Positions 1-5,067 of a stretch of DNA of 5,067 bases are shown here, one piece after another. Numbering within the stretch: position 1 is the first letter of the stretch; every line of letters begins with the position of its first letter. The translations under genes were made by a program, and so were the position numbers. The notes beneath the pieces were generated by a model that ran no database searches, was not told where the DNA came from, and was given only the letters and a program-made list of their open reading frames with translations. This DNA comes from Thermoplasmata archaeon (GTDB lineage Archaea > Thermoplasmatota > E2 > UBA202 > JdFR-43): contig JAGGSX010000201.1 in the NCBI GenBank assembly GCA_021158865.1, forward strand, positions 1 through 5,067, read 5' to 3'.

Positions 1-3000
1 GTGAGCCAGGAACATAAACATCAAAGTCATTTTTGCTGTTATTCCATTTCAATATCATACTGCATCCTGATATCATTGAATACAATGCAGAAGCGTTCAA
101 TTTCAAATCTACCGGTATTGTAATAAAATTCCATCCAGTTTGAAGAGCAATCTCTTTTGTAACAAATGAAGGCACTGATATGTATAAAGGCATTTTAACA
201 GAAGATTCATCTGGGTCGTTTGTATTTACTCCGAGGAATAAACTTGTAACTCCAGTTGTGAAATTGGTTGTATCTATTGATATTGATATATTCTCCTGTT
301 CTCCCGGCGCAAGTGTTCCACTTCTTGGTGTAATGGTTATCCAAGATGGCTCTGGATGATATTTCTCTATCCATTCCTTTCCTATTCCAGATAAAATATC
401 ACATGCCTTAACTTCATTTAATCCATCGCTATCAAAATCTCCAACAACGACACCAGCAAGCATTCCCTGAGTGTCTGTTATGGTATATGCTTCATAATAT
501 CCAGTTCCATTCCATTTTATTACATGAACATGCGTTGGTCCAACCAAAAATTCTGGCTGTCCATCTCCGTCTACATCTCCTATAGCTATTCCTTCTATTA
601 TATCGTCTTCGCCAGCATAGTTATAATGCCATACCTGCTGATATGAACTCGTTGAAGAATTCCATTTATAGATATATGCATCTGTGCTGTGCAATCCAAA
701 TCCTATTTCATCTATTCCATCTCCATCCAAATCTCCGCATGCAACGCCATAAGGATGCGCTGACAGCCCGCTTGCCACAATATCTGGCACCCATGTCCCA
801 CTCTCATAATTCAATGCATATACTGTATTGGTTCCAGCACAAGCTACAACTTCTGTTTTTCCATCTCCATCTGTATCTCCGCTCCATACCATCGGGCATT
901 CTGTTGCCTGTCCACTTCCCCAAGATATTTCTCTTTCAAAAGAATTTGTTGCATTATTCCATCCCAAAGCGGTTACATGATATCCACTTGCAGAAGGAGG
1001 GTTATTTGCTATAAGAAGTTCAACAGTTCCATCGTCGTCATAATCACATGCATAAACATCATAGGCAAAATCATAACCAACACTATTATAATAATCAAGC
1101 TGGGTTAGATTTGTTCCATCCCAGTCATAAACATGTATTCCATTCTGCCCGCTATATTCCCAAGAGACAGAAAAGTCCAGGATTCCATCCTTGTTAAAAT
1201 CTCCAACAGCAGAACCGGAGGGAGCATTATACCATCCTCCAGGATATGTCCAGAAATATTCCTGCTGATACTCTTCCAATGTTTTATTATATGAATACAT
1301 ATAACATCCTCCACATCCATATCCACCAAATAAAAATTCATTCACGCCGTCGCCATCAAAATCTCCGACTGGCTGGGCAAACTGGGAGTCGCCGTCGCCT
1401 CCATGGCTGTGCATCCATTGGAGAGAAAATCCATGTGGCAGTGAAATGTTAAATGTTAGGTTTGCTGTAGCATTGGCGTCATTTCCTATCGTAAATTCAT
1501 CATTTATCGTTGAATTACTTGGGGTTACATAATATAAATTCATAGGATTCATCCATATATCGGGAACATTTGATGTCACATTTCCAAACCATGAAAGTAT
1601 TCTCCCCATAACTCCAGTTCTATCGCCACCATTGTTTATTGCTTCAAACCCAAATCCAAAGTAAACAACTTTATATGTCCCACTATATTTTATTCCTCCA
1701 TAGTATGACGATGACTGATACTGGAATACAGATGTTGCTCCATTTATTGGGCTTATTCCATCCGGCCAGTTCTGATTATTTGCTCCATCTCCTCCAACAA
1801 TGCATATAGTTAAATTATTACCAATTGGGTCTCCGGCTATGCCATCCAAATAATTTATGTTTGTGTCATCTGTTAGATATTGAGCATGTAGATAATTTGA
1901 ATAAAATGTATGACTGTGTATGCTATATCCAATATCCTCCCCAGTTATAAACAATCTGCCACCATTATCAAGATAAGTTGATAAAGCTGCTTCATCTTCA
2001 GATGTTAATGTTGATGACATGCTTCCAGTAAACCATATAACAGCCATATGGCTAGCCATATAATCTGCCGATGGACATCCATTGCTTCTATCCCAGTATT
2101 CATACGCATATCCCGCTGAAACTATAGCATTCTCAAAATATGTTTCATAATTGCTTCCACCATCATCATCTACAAGCAAAACAAATCCCTGTGGAGATAC
2201 AACATTAACATCCTGGCTACGATAATTGTTCCCCGGATATACCTCACCACTGACATTTGCTTCGATTTCTAAAGAACGTATGCCTTCAGCTGATGGATTC
2301 CATAATAAGGTTATAGATTGAGTTCTTTTGCTCGCAACAAATACTTGCACAGTATCAACAATTGTTCCATTTTCTCTCAAATTAACATTTACAACCTCAT
2401 CCTCGGCTCCGAGATTTTTAATATTTGCCCTCACCTGTCTCATGGAATTCAATATAGCTGTTTGAGGAGCATTCATTGATAAAACAGCTACGTCTGGACC
2501 AGCAACAACGAGCTCACTTTTTTCATTATCATAGGTTATGTTTTCTGTAACTCCAGGAATTGTTTCATTTATTGTAACAGTATACCATCCTTTTGCTGGT
2601 GTCCAAGAAAAGCTGACTTCTTGAAATGTCTGTTTTTCAAAGAATGGAATTGTAACATTTCCTATTTCAGTTCCATTTATTCTGCAACTAACAACAACAT
2701 TTGTCTCATTATTTCTTCCATTATTTACTAAGGTTGCATTTATATATACAAGCTCTCCAGGATTTACATGGTCAGGCACATCAATACTTTTCACGCCAAT
2801 ATTGTGCTCGGGCAATAAAGGTGGCTTTATACCTAATGCAGGGTCCCCAAAAAGAAGGAATGCTTCTATTGCGCATCTCCATGAACCGGGCGCACCACTA
2901 TAGGTCCAATTTATTGTCGGCGCCATCTCATCTTTTGCATAAGCCACCGCTCTTCCCAATTGCCAGTTCAATGAGCCTCCAGATTTGCTTGTATTGAACA

Positions 3001-4852
3001 TATAATCCCAGAAGCATTTCTGCAGCAATGCACTGCTTGAATTTGTATCTTCAAGAGAACCCCATCCATAGCTTGTATGATACATGCAGGCGAATGCAAG
3101 TTCCGTATTTGAATTAAAGAGCATCACGTTTACAACCCCTTCACTGCATGCATCTATGTCTCCACAATGGCATCCATAATCAGTTACAAAAAATGGCTTT
3201 GTATTATGATATAGTGTTGCCCAATCAGAATCGTCCACATCCATAGACATGTGTTCGTCAGCATGAGCAACAGCAGATATGAGAGTGCATTCATCATTAT
3301 TGATTGCATTTCTCATTCCGCTAATGCCATCTCCAATCCATCCATCATTGGGCGGCTCAGCTGTATGAGCTTGGGTTATGTTGTATTCCATTCCTGGATT
3401 CTCCAAATTCCATGTTTCAAAACCATATTGAAAGCCGAGCCAGCTTGGATATTGACCATGTGCACCTGGACTTGGACCAAGCCAGTTATCAGTTCCAAGT
3501 CTTGCGCTATAATCAATAAAATCGTCTCCCTCACATGGCCAACCAGTATTTCCTCCATAAAATGCTGCATTATCAAGATAATCTTTTTCAAGTGAATCAT
3601 CGTAATAAAAATCTTTAGTAATCCAGTTTGAAATATCTGCTCCATCGTGGCATGGCACACTTCCTATATAAAGTTCTGAATATAAATCAAATCCGCCGTC
3701 TCCTTCCTCACCCCATAGTGAATCATGGTCGGCATTGAAAGTTTTGTCCAAATTGCTCCAGTATAAATCGCTGTCGACATTTGTTTCATAAGAATATGAT
3801 AATAATCTTCTCTGAACGGTCCAAGGCTCTCCAGCATCATTATCTCCGCCAATCAGTACATATTCAGTTCCCCAGTCTAAATATGCATCCCTACAAAATT
3901 CTCTTATCTTTGCTGGAGTATCGTTGAATAGTGAATCAGTTGTATTCCAATAGTCAGAACATGCCACAATTTGCTCAACTGTAACTTTTGTAGCAGTCAA
4001 ACCCTCGGCTTCTTTCTTAGCAATCAAATCATTCCATGTATAAGTTCCAGTTGTCTCATTATTTAATTCCGTAGTTATAATTACATATTTATATCCCAAT
4101 CCACCATTATCAGATGGATCGCATATTCCTCCAGGGTAACCAAAATTCGCTCTTCCTTTATATGTATCTGCTACATCTGGATTTATTACCAATTTTTTAA
4201 CATATTCCCTATCATCTATACTATTTCTATAAAATCTATTCACATAGCCAGTGTTTTTTAAGTTTATCTCAATTGTAATATTTGGATAATAGAATATCTT
4301 CCCCTCTCTTGGTATATATTTCACTGGATATAGATTTAATGTCAGGATTGCATATCCCCTGCAATAATCCACCCCCAAACTGCTGTATATATTGGATGGC
4401 AATTCACTTGTTGAATTGTATATAGCATGGTCCATAACAAGTTTGGGTTGCACTTTTTCCCCTATTGGAACTGGATTTTGGTGTGGCATAACTGGGATTG
4501 TCTTTAAATCTATCTTGCTATTAAGCTCCACTTTCTCTCCATAGACATTCAAACTCTCTATTTCCTTCTTATATGGAATTAAAATTTTCACTGGATGCAC
4601 AGGCAGAGACGGCGCTCCTTCTCCCTGTCCCCAATCAATACAATCATACATACTAATTTTTGTAAAATTCTGGTTCATTATCTCTGATTTCTTCAAGTTT
4701 GGCTCAAAAAAGTGTATTGTGTAACTAATGTTATCTGATTCTGGATTTCCCATTTTCTCTTTTCCAAATACACTCTGTGGCACCACTGTAACCGCCATTA
4801 TTATAGCTATTACTATCGCCTCTATCCCTTTAATAAAATATTTTCTTTTCAT
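1..4852 (-). CDS. Giant secreted gingipain-like (C25) cysteine protease with beta-propeller, C-terminus outside window
   Basis: Predicted extracellular protease cleaving peptide bonds with a Cys-His dyad. The frame is open for 1617 codons with no stop. The ATG at 4852 is the only start after an in-frame stop at 4883-4885 and is preceded by GGTGGAG. Residues 1-30 form a signal peptide (KRK, hydrophobic stretch, likely cut after SVFG). Residues 31-253 resemble a C25 propeptide ('APSLPVHPVKILIPY'). The C25 domain (about 254-676) has YVIITT, IGGD at 334-337, SDLYW at 361-365, ELYIGSVP at 393-400, candidate catalytic His530 (AVAHADEH), candidate nucleophile Cys561 (TDYGCHCGD) and LFGDPALG near its end. 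Next come two CARDB-like domains (683-887), an amidotransferase-like Rossmann domain (888-1091), a seven-motif calcium-binding propeller (1140-1498), a BACON/HYDIN-like sandwich (1499-1561) and a GWNFITIPV domain. Family assignment is from motifs by eye. Substrate specificity cannot be read, and the C-terminal anchor is missing because the window ends. Confidence 0.93.
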   Translation of the reverse strand, partial: MKRKYFIKGIEAIVIAIIMAVTVVPQSVFGKEKMGNPESDNISYTIHFFEPNLKKSEIMNQNFTKISMYDCIDWGQGEGAPSLPVHPVKILIPYKKEIESLNVYGEKVELNSKIDLKTIPVMPHQNPVPIGEKVQPKLVMDHAIYNSTSELPSNIYSSLGVDYCRGYAILTLNLYPVKYIPREGKIFYYPNITIEINLKNTGYVNRFYRNSIDDREYVKKLVINPDVADTYKGRANFGYPGGICDPSDNGGLGYKYVIITTELNNETTGTYTWNDLIAKKEAEGLTATKVTVEQIVACSDYWNTTDSLFNDTPAKIREFCRDAYLDWGTEYVLIGGDNDAGEPWTVQRRLLSYSYETNVDSDLYWSNLDKTFNADHDSLWGEEGDGGFDLYSELYIGSVPCHDGADISNWITKDFYYDDSLEKDYLDNAAFYGGNTGWPCEGDDFIDYSARLGTDNWLGPSPGAHGQYPSWLGFQYGFETWNLENPGMEYNITQAHTAEPPNDGWIGDGISGMRNAINNDECTLISAVAHADEHMSMDVDDSDWATLYHNTKPFFVTDYGCHCGDIDACSEGVVNVMLFNSNTELAFACMYHTSYGWGSLEDTNSSSALLQKCFWDYMFNTSKSGGSLNWQLGRAVAYAKDEMAPTINWTYSGAPGSWRCAIEAFLLFGDPALGIKPPLLPEHNIGVKSIDVPDHVNPGELVYINATLVNNGRNNETNVVVSCRINGTEIGNVTIPFFEKQTFQEVSFSWTPAKGWYTVTINETIPGVTENITYDNEKSELVVAGPDVAVLSMNAPQTAILNSMRQVRANIKNLGAEDEVVNVNLRENGTIVDTVQVFVASKRTQSITLLWNPSAEGIRSLEIEANVSGEVYPGNNYRSQDVNVVSPQGFVLLVDDDGGSNYETYFENAIVSAGYAYEYWDRSNGCPSADYMASHMAVIWFTGSMSSTLTSEDEAALSTYLDNGGRLFITGEDIGYSIHSHTFYSNYLHAQYLTDDTNINYLDGIAGDPIGNNLTICIVGGDGANNQNWPDGISPINGATSVFQYQSSSYYGGIKYSGTYKVVYFGFGFEAINNGGDRTGVMGRILSWFGNVTSNVPDIWMNPMNLYYVTPSNSTINDEFTIGNDANATANLTFNISLPHGFSLQWMHSHGGDGDSQFAQPVGDFDGDGVNEFLFGGYGCGGCYMYSYNKTLEEYQQEYFWTYPGGWYNAPSGSAVGDFNKDGILDFSVSWEYSGQNGIHVYDWDGTNLTQLDYYNSVGYDFAYDVYACDYDDDGTVELLIANNPPSASGYHVTALGWNNATNSFEREISWGSGQATECPMVWSGDTDGDGKTEVVACAGTNTVYALNYESGTWVPDIVASGLSAHPYGVACGDLDGDGIDEIGFGLHSTDAYIYKWNSSTSSYQQVWHYNYAGEDDIIEGIAIGDVDGDGQPEFLVGPTHVHVIKWNGTGYYEAYTITDTQGMLAGVVVGDFDSDGLNEVKACDILSGIGKEWIEKYHPEPSWITITPRSGTLAPGEQENISISIDTTNFTTGVTSLFLGVNTNDPDESSVKMPLYISVPSFVTKEIALQTGWNFITIPVDLKLNASALYSMISGCSMILKWNNSKNDFDVYVPGS
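413..1363 (-). repeat. Seven calcium-binding FG-GAP/VCBS repeats forming a predicted beta-propeller
   Basis: Seven D-x-D-x-D-G type loops occur in the protease, starting at residues 1164, 1218, 1270, 1326, 1374, 1426 and 1472, spaced 46-56 residues apart. Most read (G)D-x-D-G-D-G-x-x-E; the second is DFNKDGILD, the third DYDDDGTVE and the seventh DFDSDGLNE. Each loop is followed by a hydrophobic strand (for example EFLFGG, EVVACAG, EIGFGL, EFLVGP). The spacing and count match a seven-bladed integrin-like propeller, in which these loops bind calcium. Such domains usually mediate protein, carbohydrate or surface contacts, and here would support substrate or cell-surface binding. The region is part of the CDS and is a protein-level repeat; the DNA copies are diverged. 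Confidence 0.85.
2825..4093 (-). other. Peptidase C25 (gingipain-type) catalytic domain
   Basis: Residues 254-676 of the large protein. It opens with YKYVIITT, as C25 domains commonly do after the propeptide, and has an IGGD turn (334-337), an acidic SDLYWSNLD segment (361-369) and ELYIGSVP (393-400). The His strand carries His530 and the Cys strand Cys561. A segment ELAFACMYHTSYGWGS (584-599) corresponds to the conserved strand before GWG in this family. LFGDPALG (668-674 and just before) closes the domain. In the Porphyromonas enzyme RgpB the catalytic pair is His211 and Cys244; the order and spacing here (31 residues) agree with that (33). Confidence 0.88.
4763..4852 (-). other. Signal peptide of the C25 protease
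   Basis: The first 30 residues show a basic start (MKRKYFIK), a hydrophobic core (roughly residues 12-24, AIVIAIIMAVTVV) and a small-residue cleavage region PQSVFG before KEK. This is a classical Sec signal peptide cut by signal peptidase I. No lipobox Cys is present, so the N-terminus is probably not lipid-anchored. Confidence 0.85.
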
Positions 4853-4856
4853 CTTT

Positions 4857-4863
4857 CTCCACC
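4857..4863 (-). promoter_or_regulatory. Ribosome-binding site of the C25 protease gene
   Basis: GGTGGAG lies four bases upstream of the ATG at 4852. It contains GGTG and GGAG, both partial complements of the archaeal 16S rRNA 3' end (CACCUCC). It fixes the start codon: no other in-frame ATG, GTG or TTG occurs between this start and the in-frame stop at 4883-4885. Confidence 0.75.
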
Positions 4864-4869
4864 AAGAAC

Positions 4870-4886
4870 ATAATGAATGACATTAT
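4870..4886 (-). other. Short inverted repeat between the two genes
   Basis: ATAATG and CATTAT form a perfect six-base-pair stem around a five-base loop, placed just after the upstream stop codon and just before the ribosome-binding site. The stem is AT-rich and weak, and no T-run follows it, so it is a poor terminator. It might be an operator-like palindrome or chance. Confidence 0.3.
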
Positions 4887-4897
4887 TTTTATTTTGC
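4886..4897 (-). promoter_or_regulatory. Candidate archaeal BRE/TATA element
   Basis: On the minus strand the sequence reads GCAAAATAAAAA, an AT-rich run about 36 bases before the ATG that overlaps the stop codon of the upstream gene. With the usual 25 or so bases from TATA box to start site, transcription would begin close to the ribosome-binding site, giving a very short leader. The match is weak and the base composition makes chance likely. Read-through from the upstream gene is an equally good explanation. Confidence 0.22.
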
Positions 4898-5067
4898 GTG
4901 ACATGAATTAGCAAGCTTTCTAAAAATTAATGCCATCATTAGTGCAAATAAGAAAACAATTACCTCAAATGATGGAGCTTCATTTGAAATTTTTATTGAT
5001 GCATTTTTTTCTGAAACCATACCATCATCATCTTTTACAATTAAAGTAACGTTGTATATTCCATTAT
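4889..5067 (-). CDS. C-terminal end of a surface protein with PKD-like domain and PGF-CTERM-like sorting tail (5' partial)
   Basis: Only the last 58 residues are visible; the N-terminus lies beyond the right edge. The first 28 or so residues ('NGIYNVTLIVKDDDG...') match the closing strands of a PKD-type beta-sandwich, a common extracellular module. They are followed by P-S-F-E (visible residues 31-34), about 14 hydrophobic residues (35-48), and R-K, then a short tail LANSCHAK before TAA. This three-part layout is that of archaeal PGF-CTERM-like signals, in which an archaeosortase cuts near the motif and attaches the protein to a membrane lipid. Here the central Gly is Ser, so it may be a lineage variant or simply a plain C-terminal membrane anchor. 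The gene lies 36 bases upstream of the C25 protease on the same strand, so the two may be co-transcribed. The rest of its function cannot be judged. Confidence 0.85.
   Translation of the reverse strand, partial: NGIYNVTLIVKDDDGMVSEKNASIKISNEAPSFEVIVFLFALMMALIFRKLANSCHAK

Noticed and set aside
643..1014. Open frame on the plus strand opposite the propeller region
   Set aside because: It is antisense to the continuous protease frame, has a low-complexity His/Leu-rich translation typical of the complement of Gly/Asp/Tyr-rich coding, and no ribosome-binding site.
430..1360. Recurring plus-strand TCCATCTCCATC-like stretches that look like a DNA repeat or CRISPR
   Set aside because: They are the reverse complement of codons for Asp-Gly-Asp-Gly calcium loops, irregularly spaced and diverged, in frame with the protein; no uniform repeat-spacer pattern.
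2701..2997. Plus-strand open frame of about 98 codons
   Set aside because: Antisense to the end of the catalytic domain and the start of the CARDB region; biased composition and no supporting signals.
3251..3660. Overlapping open frames on both strands across the active-site region
   Set aside because: They are out-of-frame shadows of the C25 catalytic domain, which has recognisable motifs in its own frame; their translations match no family I know.
1..4852. Possible frameshift or pseudogene in such a long gene
   Set aside because: Reading codon by codon gives 1617 in-frame residues with all expected domain motifs in order and no stop, so the gene appears intact within the window.
4853..4900. 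Transcription terminator between the two genes
   Set aside because: The only stem is six AT-rich pairs with no following T-run on the minus strand, so it does not support a terminator call.

Overview
The window looks archaeal, most likely euryarchaeal and possibly of the Thermoplasmata / Marine Benthic Group D kind. The reasons are an AT-rich sequence, strong use of AGA, ATA and GGA codons, a GGTGGAG ribosome-binding site, and secreted proteins rich in N-x-S/T sites. In addition, the upstream protein ends in a short surface-anchor tail resembling archaeal PGF-CTERM sorting signals. The assignment to a lineage is inference. No rRNA or other phylogenetic marker is present.

Everything is encoded on the minus strand. 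At the right edge (4889-5067) is the last 58 residues of a secreted or surface protein: the end of a PKD-like beta-sandwich, then a P-S-F-E motif, a short hydrophobic segment and basic residues. A 37-base gap follows (counting from stop codon to start codon it is 4853-4888). It holds a small inverted repeat, an AT-rich candidate TATA element and the ribosome-binding site. From 4852 to the left edge runs one uninterrupted reading frame of 1617 codons, which continues out of the window.

This giant protein is a secreted, modular gingipain-like (peptidase family C25) cysteine protease. In order it shows a signal peptide (1-30), a propeptide-like region (31-253), a C25 catalytic domain (about 254-676; candidate His530 and Cys561), and two CARDB-like beta-sandwich domains (about 683-887). 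These are followed by a Rossmann-like domain resembling class I glutamine amidotransferase/ThuA folds (about 888-1091), a seven-motif FG-GAP/VCBS calcium-binding beta-propeller (about 1140-1498), a BACON/HYDIN-like sandwich (about 1499-1561), and the start of a 'GWN-x-I-x-I-P' domain (from about 1570). The C-terminus, and therefore the mode of surface attachment, is not visible.

Taken together the two genes suggest a locus for proteins exported to the cell surface, with the large one digesting extracellular protein. Secreted C25 (gingipain) and C11 (clostripain) peptidases are known from uncultured sediment archaea thought to live on detrital protein, and this gene fits that lifestyle. I see no RNA gene, mobile element, CRISPR array or plus-strand gene. 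There is no gene-free stretch over 300 bases.
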